Positions 12,390-23,026 of a stretch of 64,000 nucleotides of DNA are shown here, piece by piece. The position numbers and the translations under genes were made by a program. Within the stretch, counting starts at the first letter, position 1, and every line of letters begins with the position of its first letter. This DNA comes from Branchiostoma floridae (lineage: Eukaryota > Chordata > Leptocardii > Amphioxiformes > Branchiostomatidae), in NCBI RefSeq assembly GCF_000003815.2, contig NC_049983.1, positions 3,420,282-3,484,281 of the forward strand, written 5' to 3'. Below the pieces are notes generated by a model. The model had not been told where the DNA came from and ran no database searches. It saw only the letters and a list, made by a program, of their open reading frames with translations.

Positions 12390-13165
12390 ATTTCTGTATT
12401 CCGAGGTTCGCTGAGCATCAGACTTTTTGTGTACCTTCCTAAATGTCCGATAGTAATTTTACCGTTTTCGGTTTGCTCTCACTCACTCAGCGTACCGAGA
12501 TATTGGGCCCGAAACTGACCATGAAAGTAGCGTGTTTACTGTTAGCGGCGTCATTTTTAGCCTCCACCAGGCCTTGCTACGGGGGTGCGTGGATCGCACA
12601 ATACTTTCAGCTCTCACTACAGTGCTAAAATCTCTGCATCCCGGAAAGCTAAGGTCTTCAAACGTTTTGTGTACATTCCTTAACTGTTTGATAGTAACTC
12701 GACTGCTTTCGTTAAAGTTGTAGTTATACCGTTTACGAGAAATTGGGCCTGAAATTGACCTTGCATTCAGAGTGTTTTCGGCTAGCGACGCCATTTTTTG
12801 TTGACATGTGATGACCTAGTTTACTACAGTGATAATATCTCTGCATCCTGAAAAGCTAAGGTCTTCAAACTTTTTATGTGCATTCCTAAATGTTTGATAG
12901 TGACTCGACTACTTTTGTTAAGCTCGTAGTTATACAGTTTACGAGAAATCGGGCCCCAAAATCGTCCTTGCATTCAGAAGTGTTCACGGCCAAGCCATTT
13001 TTGTTGACATACGATTACCAAACTTTTACATTGTATTCAAGTGCTAACATCTCTGTATTCCCCAAAACTACGGTCTTCAAACTTTTTGTGTACATTCCAA
13101 AATGTCTGGTAGTCACTCGACTGCCTGTAGTTGTACAATTTACAAGAAATTGTTCCCAAGGTTGG
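12390..13165. repeat. Tandem repeat, about 210 bp x 4, diverged
   Basis: The landmark 'ggtcttcaaac' occurs at about 12652, 12860 and 13071 (208 and 211 bp apart), each followed by 'tttttgtgtacattcc'-like text and later 'cgagaaattgggcc'. A fourth, weaker copy starts near 12410. Units are diverged, so this is an old array. Confidence 0.75.
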
Positions 13166-13298
13166 CTAAGATAGCAGACACCACCGGAAGTGCAGGATTT
13201 GCAGAATTCCATAGCATGCAATAATGTCATAGAGTTCCGTGTCTTTAAAATTATGCATGAACTGGTGCATAACTGCCACTTCTGTTTTTGTTTGATAG

Positions 13299-14316
13299 AA
13301 AAGAGAAGGACGTGGTCGAGGAAAAGCCAAAGTCAAAAGGTAATTAATTTTTAATTTCATTACTAGTAGAAAAGTGTCCTCATGTGCCTACTTACATGAT
13401 GTATGTATATTTATTTCTTAAAATGACAACACTGGATTTGTCAAGGGACATGATATGTTTGGTAAGATTACTTGTTCTGGTAAAAAAGATTGACAGAAGT
13501 ATATGATTTGGGCTAATGGACTAGGCACTGGTATACCTTAAAGTCAAACCAAAACATTTATTGCACTAACAGATTTTGTAGTGCATGCAAAATCTAATCA
13601 TTATCATGACAAGCTTATAATTGCTTCTTTCCTGGGAGTGACTCTGAAATTAATATAAGAAATGTTCTCTGTTTTGGCATGTAAAAGAATATGTGGCTAC
13701 TATACTGTATAGTAGCTAGTGTAAATCTATATTTAAAACCTTTCAAATATCCGATTTAAGAATTGTAGTCAGTACAGTAATATATATTGGGTGCAGAAAT
13801 GTGCTAAGCACTGTTATAAGTGATATATTCTTTTGTAGGCAGCCCAGAAGCCATTCTTGCTTGCTTGCATGCTTGATGGATGTTATATTCAGAAAAGCCA
13901 TCTTGGAGTTGGGTGATGTTGTAATACTAAGATCATACTAATAGTTCATGTATGGTCGATTTCAGCAAAAGGTTGACATGGAAGAGTCGGTTTTTGCATG
14001 GAAAGGGAGATGGAGTTTGTAAATTTCAGCCTCTCTTGTTATTCATGATTGTCATTTTTAACATAGATGCAAATGTGGCCTAGTATTATTTTGTCATCAA
14101 TGAATATCTTAATCACAAGAACATTGTTGACTTCAGAATATATTCTTTGCAGTTGACCTAAGGCAGCGGTTGGACTACAGTAAGAGGCAAGGAGACTATG
14201 TGGTCAAAAACATCTATGAGAAGAAACAGGACTACACTTTCAAAAAGAAAGGTGTTGAAGGCTGTCATACACAGGCGTCGGGAGTTTTGTGGTGGCTAGG
14301 TGCTCCAAAAGCCTGA
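13299..14316 (+). CDS. Possible last two exons of an unrecognised gene
   Basis: A 41-bp candidate exon at 13299-13339 (acceptor TTTGATAG, donor AAAAG/GTAATT) encodes a Lys/Arg/Gly-rich stretch, KREGRGRGKAKVK. It joins in frame to 14163 (acceptor CCTAAG), which runs through 'QRLDYSKRQGDYVVKNIY' and 'EKKQDYTFKKKG' to TGA at 14314-14316, with AATAAA at 14332-14337. The phase match and poly(A) signal support a real 3' end. The acceptor choice at 14162 is uncertain, because using the AG ten bases upstream would put a TGA at the junction. I recognise no domain; the basic composition would suit a nuclear or nucleolar protein, which is speculative. Upstream exons were not found. Confidence 0.35.
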
Positions 14317-14359
14317 CTTTCCAGGCCAGACAATAAAACTGCCATTGCACAGTACCGTT

Positions 14360-15955
14360 CAAGGTTTACAGGCTAGTAAACGAGTCTCGTTTGGAACTCT
14401 ACTGTTTTCATGGTCATGTTTTCTCATTTTTGTTATGTTTTTTTAGCATACATGCTTTATATGACAAAACTACATGTAGTTTCTGTTTTGAACGTTTCAA
14501 AACTGCTGCTCCTATTTCTCTTAGACACAAGAAATGTGAAAATATAAATATTAATTCATGAACATGCAACTTGAACATGTTGGCAGTAGCCCATATACTT
14601 CAGGTTAAATCCAGGTAGATCCTGATATACTGATTTTATATGACAGGCTATATTATTATGTTAATAAGGACAAGTTCCCATTGTATATCCAGTGGATCAT
14701 TTTATTCATAAATATCCTGCCTACATATGTCAGAAACAAATGCTGTTTTACAACAATATATGTGTGTCCACCAAAGTTTTCCCTGCCTATTTTTGAAAAT
14801 TACACAGAAATGTAATTGTATATTGATTTAATATACATGTCTTTCTTGCTGTATATCTAGTTCAAAGGAATATGAAAATAAGGATACTTAATATGTTCAA
14901 GGTTTCTATTTGGCCTGTTGTATAAACCATGAATAGGTAGATAAATTTATACAGGTGAGGTAGATAGATGTCCGCATTTGGTTGAATGCACCTGTTATAG
15001 TGCAAATAATGTGGAAACTGTGTAACACTGTTATCAAGATTGTTTTATTTTAGCAGTAAAGCCTCACCCTAATTCTAATTCTAACCCCAAGCTTAACAAG
15101 AATGGATAACCCTAACAGTAAAAAGTTAGTAGAATACAGACTTATAGATCACTCTCTGGTTTAACGTCAGATCAATTTAGCAATTGAACATGTGGTGGCG
15201 AAATATCTTAACAGGAAAATGTCCTATGTAATTAGTCTCATCTTTAGAGGGATAAGTCTGTCTTATTTTGGTGACTGCACAGGCTGGAACCACGCGCTAC
15301 ACTGATCTCCCAAGATGATTCTTGTGGACCCAGCACGAAAACTGTCTGTACGCTGACAGTTGTAAGATTCTGGGAGAAACAAAAATGCATGTAAATTGTA
15401 ATGTTATATTTTTTTTGTATTAAAAGATTGCAACAAGTACACTGCTTGCCATTTTGTTTCAATCTGGTTATTTTCAGATCTTGGTATTGCCCTAACAGCC
15501 CCCCTACAAACATTTCCAACTTTTCACACTAAATTGGTGGCACAAGTTATCACAAAACTGTCCATTTCTTCACACAAAAAGTACCGGAAACGATGTTTAG
15601 AAACTTTTAGGTGCACAACATATCAGGTAATATACTGTAGTGAAAAAAGGTTCCTGAAAAATTTTAGTATGATTCATACTTATTAAGTTCAGAATGATGC
15701 AGGTAAAATTTGTCTGGTGCAGGTAATTTCCATTGTTACCTGCACCAGTGCAGGTATACAAAAAAACAGTATTTCGAGTCCTGCTAATAGATTTATATAC
15801 AGGTCACAAATTCGACCACATGCGGCTATGTTTCCGTAAGCTCACCATCGTGCGACCCCACACACAGATCGTGCAAAATAAATGGAACAGAAACACAAAA
15901 TCTACATTTACCTATTTCTCAATGGCTCCCTGACATCTTCCAGTCCAAGTCATTT
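14360..15955. other. No gene seen
   Basis: AT-rich sequence. It includes a short CCTAA-like interval at 15060-15110 ('ccctaattctaattctaacc') too short to call a telomeric repeat. No supported exon. Confidence 0.4.
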
Positions 15956-15959
15956 TGTC

Positions 15960-16398
15960 ACTGTAGATAATATAAGTGCAGTTTTCACAGACCTCATGAG
16001 ACGGGATGGAATTCCTCGTGTAGCTTGACGCATTTCAGCTGGCTACGGCCGCTCCCGACGCCCATACCGCTGCGATCGGGGTTGCTGTGGTCCACGGGAT
16101 CTGTCAGCTCACGAAGGTCGTGGCAACACATACACTCACACACTGTAGGCTGCAGTTGTAGTCATCGCATCTGCACCATATGCTTCTTGGCGCTAGCATG
16201 CATGCAACCCTCCGTCTCGTAATCCCGGCCGTCTCATGCCGCCTCTGGTTGCGTGGCGGTCCCAGCAAAGGCTTCTGCAGGCTAATTGTTCTCATCGCTA
16301 CTCTCCGACTCTCCAGAATCACGTTCAGGCTCATATGCGTATGGCATAATGTAGTCTGGGTCGAACTAGTCTGAGCCACGGCCGCCTGAGTCCGCCAT
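15960..16398 (-). pseudogene. P2X7-like intracellular-domain protein remnant
   Basis: Reading the minus strand from ATG at 16398 gives 'MADSGGRGSD', then a stop, then 'FDPDYIMPYAYEPERDSG' and an acidic Ser-rich run. Further on, in shifted frames, come 'WCRCDDYNCSLQC', 'CMCCHDLREL' and 'CVKLHEEFHPV'. The PY-x-(F/Y)EP opening, the WCxC...C...CC cysteine set and the later C-x3-H box are features of the large invertebrate family related to the P2X7 cytoplasmic domain. Stops and frameshifts break the frame several times, so I call a pseudogene. An alternative is a transposon-associated gene using that domain. Confidence 0.5.
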
Positions 16399-16755
16399 GA
16401 CACTTTGTCGTCTGCTTCGTGTTTTGATCTGTGTGGATGCCCATATTTGGAAAACCCGTGACGTCAGGTCAAAGCCGAGAATTGGAAGCGGTCCCGTATG
16501 GGGGTTCATAGGTTTAGAACAGTGTTTGGTCGAAAAGTCAGTCGTGGTGATTTAGTCAAAAGTCGGGTGCATTTGTATTCCGAAGAGTGTAATGTATATG
16601 GGAAAAATACCCGTTTCATGAGTGGAATCCCCCTTTACGGGTTTAATCGGCGACAACAAAGGAAAGTCATTTTGGACAGTTGCAAATGCATCGTGCACAA
16701 CTGTAAATTGTGTAAAGCAGCTGCAAAGTGATCAAATACATGCCGTAAGTTGCAA
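16399..16755. other. No supported gene
   Basis: A 77-codon open frame at 16498-16731 has no recognisable domain or splice context. Confidence 0.3.
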
Positions 16756-16759
16756 AGAA

Positions 16760-17340
16760 TAACAAAAGACGAGGTGAAGATGAGTTGAGGAAGCTTGCAA
16801 AACTGTCTCAGGCATCCATGGTGTGACCAAATTAGGTTAAGGGACAGTGATAAGTAACAAAAGTAAGGCCGGCTTATATAGGTGCATAGTGATACCAAAC
16901 AGTGCCCAGGGTCTCTCTTTAGTACCTCCAAATCACGATTTTGATACCTTTTAACATTTATTTTTTATAAGGGGTTCCACCTACCCCTCACTCGTGTATA
17001 GTGGGTGCGTCATGCCCGAACATGCCCCTAAGGCCTGCCACTGCCACAAAGACCTACCAATGCCATAAGCCGAAGCAAAATACTCATTTTAGGATTCGAA
17101 CTCAGGACCCCTTGGGCCTGAGCCCAACACGCTGCCGATTACGCCACGCGATCTCACTATCAGTATCACAATGCTATTTTCTAATGGCAGAAAAGGGGGC
17201 GTTGTTAGAAGACAATGGGAGAAAGCATCGAGAAGCTACACATTTCAAGGGACAGTGAACAAGTAGGTCATGGCCTTGGGTACATAGAGATAACAAAAGA
17301 TGCGGTGTCTCTGTCTCGGCAGGGTGTTTGGTCCATAACA
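16760..17340 (-). repeat. Repeat block E, copy 1 (contains SINE head)
   Basis: Begins 'gaggtgaagatgagttgagg' and runs through 'gtgcccagggtctctcttta' and the tRNA-like segment to 'agataacaaaagatgcggt'. A near-identical block starts 1972 bp downstream at 18739, and a shorter relative lies at 17610-17960. Both full copies share the tRNA-derived head, so the block is a SINE-bearing composite. Confidence 0.8.
17083..17157 (-). mobile_element. tRNA-derived SINE head
   Basis: In reverse complement the segment starts GTGAGATCGCG. It shows an A box TGGCGTAATCGG (17135-17146) and a B box GAGTTCGAATCC (17092-17103) with tRNA spacing. The anticodon-arm region TTGGG-CTCAGG-CCCAA would put CAG in the loop, as in a Leu tRNA. 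The acceptor stem does not pair and no CCA-type 3' end follows, so it is a pol III promoter-bearing SINE head and not a functional tRNA. Confidence 0.75.
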
Positions 17341-17609
17341 CAGAGGTTTTGATCATTTAGATTTCATAATAAAGGCAACTTTTTATTTTGGCCAAACTTT
17401 TTGTAAATTCACACACTCGCATCAGTTCAGGGGTTTACAGAGGATGTCATCCGTATAATCAAATCAACATGACCTAAATGAAGATATCAGAGAAAAGACC
17501 CGTTCATATGGTGGCCTTGAAAAGGAACACCTGTTTCACCATACCGTCCACTGTTGTGGAGAAGCATGTTAATGAATAGAATATTGATCTAGACCACTAC
17601 TTGGCGGCA

Positions 17610-17960
17610 AAATTGAAGGTGAAGCTTGCAGAACTGTCTCAAGCAACCATGGTATGACCAAATCAGTGCCACAGTATTATTTTTGAAACACAGAAACGGG
17701 GGCGTTGTCAGCAGACAATGTAGATAAGCAACACAATGAACAAGTAGAACATGGGAACATAAAGGTATCAAGGACGTTATATAACGTCCCTGCGGATGCA
17801 TAGAGAGATTAAGGACGTTATATAACGTCCTTGGAGATACCAAAGGGTCCAGGGTCTCCCACGAAGGGTCGTGTGGTGCAACAGCATGGTGTTTGGCCCA
17901 TAACCCAGCTGTTCTGACCACTTAGATTTCATAATGAAGGCAACTTTTTATTTTGTCCAA
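17610..17960 (-). repeat. Repeat block E, partial diverged copy
   Basis: Shares 'ctgtctcaagcaaccatgg', 'tgaccaaatcag' and 'gggggcgttgtcagcagaca' with the copies at 16760 and 18739. It lacks the tRNA-like head and carries the twin palindromes at 17772 and 17813. Confidence 0.65.
17772..17830. repeat. Twin 18-bp perfect palindromes
   Basis: GGACGTTATATAACGTCC occurs at 17772-17789 and again at 17813-17830. Each is a perfect dyad; the second extends to 22 bp with AA/TT. Start-to-start distance is 41 bp. Confidence 0.9.
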
Positions 17961-18029
17961 ACGTTTTTAATTCGCAAGCATGGTTTGACTACTTGGTGAT
18001 ATCATAGATGTATGTCAGTCGGTTTGATT

Positions 18030-18249
18030 GACATGTCTTCTCATGTGACTACTCATTTACATAATTGCTAGCTCAGGGTACGATAAGTAAGACTGTCACG
18101 TTGCACAGACGGAATAAGCACGTGAGAACAAGATTCATCTCCAGAAGGGCATGTCTACTCATCTGCATACTCATGTACATACTTGCTAGGTGAGGTTATA
18201 ATGAGGACGGTACACAGAGTATATAAACCCGTTCCTACCCGCGCTCTTC
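18030..18249 (+). promoter_or_regulatory. TATA promoter of the small secreted-peptide gene
   Basis: TATATAAA lies at 18220-18227. A TCATAAC initiator-like site centred on A18250 is 30 bp downstream, followed by a short exon with a strong donor. Upstream are an E-box CACGTG (18119-18124) and a GATAAG (18082-18087). The segment at about 18032-18095 is echoed at about 18150-18212 ('tctcatgtgactactcat' versus 'tctactcatctgcatactca', then a shared 'tacat..ttgctag'), so the upstream region contains a diverged duplication. No function was measured for any of these sites. Confidence 0.6.
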
Positions 18250-18308
18250 ATAACTCTACTTCGTCATCTCAAGTCACACCGTGATCTACCAGACCGAAGA
18301 TTCATAAG
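18250..18308 (+). other. Non-coding exon 1 of the secreted-peptide gene
   Basis: About 59 bp from the predicted start to a consensus donor CATAAG/GTAAGA at 18308/18309. There is no ATG in it. The next acceptor, TTTTCAG at 19696, lies 13 bases before the initiator ATG, a usual arrangement for a 5' UTR intron. Confidence 0.55.
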
Positions 18309-18324
18309 GTAAGATCCAAGTCCT

Positions 18325-18710
18325 ACTTGCATGGCTTAAGCTAAGGGCACAACACCCCGTACGTGCAAATACATACTGTCTACATGTCACAACGTGGGTA
18401 AAACTCAACTACGCCGTACTTCGGCCTACTATGCCGTACTTTGCCGAGCTACGTCGTAGTTCACAGAACTGGATCCGATACAGCTAATTAACATTCCTGA
18501 AGTACGCCGTAGTTGCCACCAGTGAAGTACGGCCTGACACAACTACAATCTAGCCAGTAAATATGGTCCTACCTGTGACACAAAATTGTTGACAGCGTCA
18601 GAGATCTTCAAACTTGCAGCACTGACCTGTAAATGCTGTCTAACTGGTGGTATGTATATGCTATCTAACCTTTTCACCTGTCCTTCACTGACTTGAGACA
18701 AAATCACCAA
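18325..18710 (-). repeat. Interspersed repeat family D, copy 2 (inverted)
   Basis: Reverse-complement relative of 11512-11845: 'gccgagctacgtcgtagttc', 'agaactggatccgatacag' and 'cacctgtccttcactgac' are all shared. It lies inside intron 1 of the small secreted-peptide gene. Confidence 0.8.
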
Positions 18711-18719
18711 GGACAGTGA

Positions 18720-19345
18720 GAAACGAAGATACTCATTGAGGTGAAGATGAGTTGAGGAAGCTTGCAAAACTGTCTCAGGCATCCATGGTGTGACCAAATC
18801 AGGTTGGTTCAGTGGCACAGCGTTATTTTTGAATGGCAAAAAAGGGGCGTTGTTAGCAGACAATCGAAAAGTATCACAGCTCAAGGGACAGTGAAAAAGT
18901 AAGGCTTATATAGGTGCATAGTGATACCAAACAGTGCCCAGGGTCTCTCTTTAGTACCCCCAAATCACGATTTTGATACCTTTTAACATTTATTTTCTAT
19001 CAGGGGTTCCTCCTACCCCTCACTCGTGTATAGTGGGTGCGTCATGCCCGAACATGCCCCTAAGGCCTGCCACTGCCACAAAGACTACCGATGCCATAAG
19101 CCGAAGCAAAATACTCATTTGAGGATTCGAACTCAGGACCTCTTGGGCCTGAGCCCAACACGCTGCCGATTACGCCACGCGATCTCACTATCAGTTTCAC
19201 AGTACTATTTTCTAATGGCAGAAAAGGGGGCGTTGTTAGAAGACAATGGGAGGAAGCATCGAGAAGCTACACATTTCAAGGGACAGTGAACAAGTAGGGC
19301 ATGGCCTTTGGTACATAGAGATAACAAAAGATGCGGTCTCAGCAA
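18720..19345 (-). repeat. Repeat block E, copy 2 (contains SINE head)
   Basis: Near-identical to 16760-17340, including the tRNA-derived head on minus at about 19112-19190 (B box 19123-19134, A box 19166-19177). It sits in intron 1 of the peptide gene. Confidence 0.8.
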
Positions 19346-19426
19346 GGGTCATCGGTCATCCGTATATGATCAAATCAACATGGCCCAAATGAAAATATCA
19401 GAGGAAATATTACTTCATTCCTAGTT

Positions 19427-19471
19427 CCCCTGTCATATTTGGCGAAAATCGATCGGACGATGATTCTGCGG
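19427..19471. mobile_element. Solo end of the foldback MITE seen at 31.1 kb
   Basis: 'cccctgtcatatttggcg', 'aaaatcgatcggacgatga' and 'ttctgcgg' match the terminal repeat of the palindromic element at 31048-31257. Only one arm is present. Confidence 0.6.
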
Positions 19472-19709
19472 CAATCGCCCAGGCCTCTCTCATAATAATA
19501 ACTTTATTCCACAACAATTGTTACAGTACAAGGTACAAAGTATGGCTTTTATTTGACAGGGACGGTTTTCGGGTGAAACTTTGAATACGCGCAACCCTCT
19601 GTCGATCTTAAATATGGCCGACCTTCCATCGATACGCCCGAAGATCGTGGATAATGTGACAGGGTATAACCGAATCCTCTCCTGATCGTTTTTCAGACCA
19701 AGCTCCACC

Positions 19710-21633
19710 ATGAGGCTGTTCGTTGGTGTCCTGTTGGTGACCTTGCTGATGGTGGCCATGCTTATCGACGACTCGGAGGGCTTTTGGGGCAGCAGGCGTA
19801 GGCGTAGGCGCAAGCCGAAACTGGACAGCGATCCGGAAGGTGGGTGTATCGGTTGGATTTTTCTGTGGGCCTTTTGAAGAATATTCTGCATTTATTTCAA
19901 AGCCTCATTTCGAAGCAATCAGCATGGGGGGTTGGATAGAGAAGAAAATAATAAATGTACATTTTGGTTATGTTACGTACATGGTTTGTACCCAAATGTT
20001 AAGGTACTTTTGAACAGTGTGTCTTGTTTGAAAAGTTTGGTGCCATGGCATTTTACCTCATCGATATCTTTGTGATGTTATATGTGTAACGAGCAAGTTT
20101 TCATGGTTTTCAAACGTTAAAAAAATCCATAAGGTTGGTCTGGTATGTGAAAGTTTTGTCTGAACAAACAAACTATGTAATCAAGTCATGCGATCTCTCT
20201 ATTGCTGGCGTTTAAAGCCACATCCTGTCCCTTTCAGGTATAGGGAGCTTTAATGACATACCACATGTGATGTCGTAACTGATACACAGTTCCTGGCATG
20301 TTAAATGTCGTTATATCAGCAGAGATGCGGTCGACTTGATATGAAAGGTGTGTGAGTAAAAAATCTTACACCTGGAGTGTAATGCCGTAGGGACCAATCA
20401 AGAAACCATTCGCATGCGAATTTGATTGATGTATGGCGACATGTATGCCGTAGGCGTAGGGTATGGAATTTCAGGTGTTGGGTATCAGCCGAAAGCACTT
20501 CTAAAGATATATAAAGGATGTCAACAAATTCTTGACAAAGTTTTTAATTTCTAGTCTTTTGATAACCTATAGATGTACCTAATGATTAGTTTCCTTCAGC
20601 TTAAAGTCTAGAAAAAAACGTCAATGTGAACATTTGACAAACTTGCATTGTCCTTCTTAACAAGGACGATTGCACGGCAATGCTTTGAGAGTGTGCAATT
20701 AACATTCCGTTTTTTGTTGAGGCTGACCTACTTTTGGGTCGGTAATTTTCTTAATAATCCTTAATGTTTTGCCCCCATAGTTGGGGCTGTTTTGCCATCA
20801 TTATGATGTGATGTTGCTTCAAAGGAACCAAAGGTCCTGGCAAATCCCACCAGACAAATTTTAGAAAATGTGGGAATGGTATGAGTATTTTTAAGAGTCT
20901 CATTTCGAAGCAATTAGCATGGTGAGATTGGATAGAGAGAAAATATTTTTGATGTGTATAGTCTTGATGTTCTGCATGTCAATATGTATTTGTAGAAGGA
21001 TAACTTTTATTTTGGAATATTGAAGAGCGACATGATTGTGATTATTATTTTGATGTGAACGTTGTTTTTAGCTTCTCTGACAAACTTGTGTGGGCTATGA
21101 ATGTGGTGTCTCATATTCCGATCTGATAGTATACACAAATAAGTGTTACCTTAAGTCTATGTGCTCTCAATCACACCTCCGTCACTGGCGTTTTCTTATT
21201 GCCCGCCTTTACTTATTGTTTTCCAGAGAAACTGATGGAGGTCGTGGAAGAGGCCAGGTTCCTCCTGGAGGATCTGGAGGACCTCGATGATCAGCCCGGG
21301 AAGCTGGCTGGAAACGACGCACCCATGGAGGAGCGGGGATATGAGGAAGACGGTAAGAAACCTGACCAGTTCTGTTCCCACATCGATGAGCGCAGTTGTT
21401 ATATGTTAAAGTGTTTCATTTCATCGTATGGATGATTTATGTAACTAGACGAATATTTTTCGAAGTAAACGGACTTGAATTTATGATGAGTTCGTTGCTT
21501 AATGATTCTTTGGGAAAAATTCCGATGACACAACTTAAAATATTTAGATATTGATATGTAATTTGATACATGTATAATGATCTAATCTCATTATTCCTTG
21601 TCATCTTTTTGTTTTACAGATGACTGGAAGTAA
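19710..21633 (+). CDS. Small secreted precursor, 89 aa, cationic then acidic
   Basis: Coding exons are 19697-19839 (ATG at 19710), 21227-21352 and 21620 onward (TAA at 21631-21633). All junctions are GT-AG and both coding introns are phase 1. The precursor starts MRLFVGVLLVTLLMVAML, a clear signal peptide. A short cationic segment follows, FWGSRRRRRRKPK. The rest is acidic, with an E/D/L-rich predicted helix (KLMEVVEEARFLLEDLEDL) and the tail GYEEDDDWK. There are no cysteines. Signal, short cationic peptide and acidic propiece, with a non-coding first exon, is the layout of piscidin/pleurocidin and tunicate antimicrobial precursors; homology is not shown. The Arg run could instead be a proprotein-convertase site of a signalling peptide. 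No family recognised with certainty. Part of intron 2, exon 3 and the start of intron 3 lie in a 1.2-kb inverted duplication. Confidence 0.72.
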
Positions 21634-21716
21634 AGCTGGCTACCGCGACACCAACCGGTCCGGACTTCCGAAGTTTGACTTTTTCAAAGCGTCAACAGCC
21701 CAAATATGGCATATTG

Positions 21717-21745
21717 AATAAAACTGAATAAACCTTACAGGTGTA
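21717..21745 (+). terminator. Poly(A) signals of the secreted-peptide gene
   Basis: Two AATAAA hexamers (21717-21722 and 21727-21732) lie about 85 bp after the stop codon, inside the 265-bp spacer between the inverted duplication arms. Confidence 0.7.
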
Positions 21746-22047
21746 CTTTGTGCTAGAATTATTTTTTTTTAATTGTATAATGCAAGTAGATAGTCCGCAG
21801 TCAGAGAGGGGAAGAAGGAAGGATTAAGAAAGATCAAATTACATATCAATATCTAAATATTTTAAGTTGTGTCATCGGAATTTTTCCCAAAGAATCATTT
21901 AGCAACGAACTCATCATAAATTCAAGTCCGTTTACTTCGAAAAATATTCGTCTAGTTACATAAATCATCCATACGATGAAATGAAACACTTTAACATATA
22001 ACAACTGCGCTCATCGATGTGGGAACAGAACTGGTCAGGTTTCTTAC

Positions 22048-22173
22048 CGTCTTCCTCATATCCCCGCTCCTCCATGGGTGCGTAGTTTCCAGCCAGCTTC
22101 CCGGGCTGATCATCGAGGTCCTCCAGATCCTCCAGGAGGAACCTGGCCTCTTCCACGACCTCCATCAGTTTCT
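22048..22173 (-). pseudogene. Inverted orphan copy of peptide-gene exon 3
   Basis: A 126-bp minus-strand copy of exon 3, with intact acceptor (CCAG at its start) and donor (GACG/GTAAGA). By eye the one coding difference is Asn-Asp to Asn-Tyr in 'AGNYAPMEE'. No inverted copies of exons 1, 2 or 4 exist here, so it cannot encode the precursor alone. It could be an exon for an antisense transcript or simply a by-product of the duplication. Confidence 0.75.
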
Positions 22174-23026
22174 CTGGAAAACAATAAGTAAAGGCGGGCA
22201 ATAAGAAAACGCCAGTGACGGAGGTGTGATTGAGAGCACATAGACTTAAAGTAACACTCATTTGTGTATACTATCAGATCGGAATATGAGACACCACATT
22301 CATAGCCCACACAAGTTTGTCAGAGAAGCTAAAAACAACGTTCACATCAAAATAATAATCACAATCATGTCGCTCTTCAATATTCCAAAATAAAAGTTAT
22401 CCTTCTACAAATACATATTGACATGCAAAACATCAAGACTATACACATCAAAAATATTTTCTCTCTATCCAATCTCACCATGCTAATTGCTTCGAAATGA
22501 GACTCTTAAAAATACTCATACCATTCCCACATTTTCTAAAATTTGTCTGGTGGGATTTGCCAGGACCTTTGGTTCCTTTGAAGCAACATCACATCATAAT
22601 GATGGCAAAACAGCCCCAACTATGGGGGCAAAACATTAAGGATCATTAAGAAAATTACCGACCCAAAAGTAGGTCAGCCTCAACAAAAAACGGAATGTTA
22701 ATTGCACACTCTCAAAGCATTGCCGTGCAATCGTCCTTGTTAGGAAGGACAATGCAAGTTTGTCAAATGTTCACATTGATGTTTTTTTCTAGACTTTAAA
22801 CTGAAGGAAACTAATCATTGTACATCTATAGGTTATCAAAAGACTAGAAATTAAAAACTTTGTCAAGAATTTGTTGACATCCTTTATATATCTTTAGAAG
22901 TGCTTTCGGCTGATACCCAACACCTGAAATTCCATACCCTACGCCTACGGCATACATGTCGCCATACATCAATCAAATTCGCATGTGGATGGTTTCTTGA
23001 TTGGTCCCTACGGCATTACACTCCAG

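Larger units (their letters stand above)
20372..23026. repeat. 1.2-kb inverted duplication with 265-bp spacer
   Basis: Left arm 20372-21567 and right arm 21833-23026 are reverse complements at roughly 98% by eye, with only a few substitutions. The left arm holds part of intron 2, exon 3 and part of intron 3 of the peptide gene. The spacer holds exon 4 and the poly(A) signals. The right end shows a small palindrome, ATTACACTCCAGTGTAAT, at the breakpoint. Confidence 0.93.

Noticed and set aside
15060-15112. Telomere-like CCCTAA text
   Set aside because: Only a few imperfect units ('ccctaattctaattctaacc'), too short and degenerate for an interstitial telomere.
17083-17157. Functional tRNA gene on minus
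   Set aside because: A and B boxes are good but the acceptor stem does not pair, and the same sequence recurs in a larger duplicated block, so it is a SINE head.
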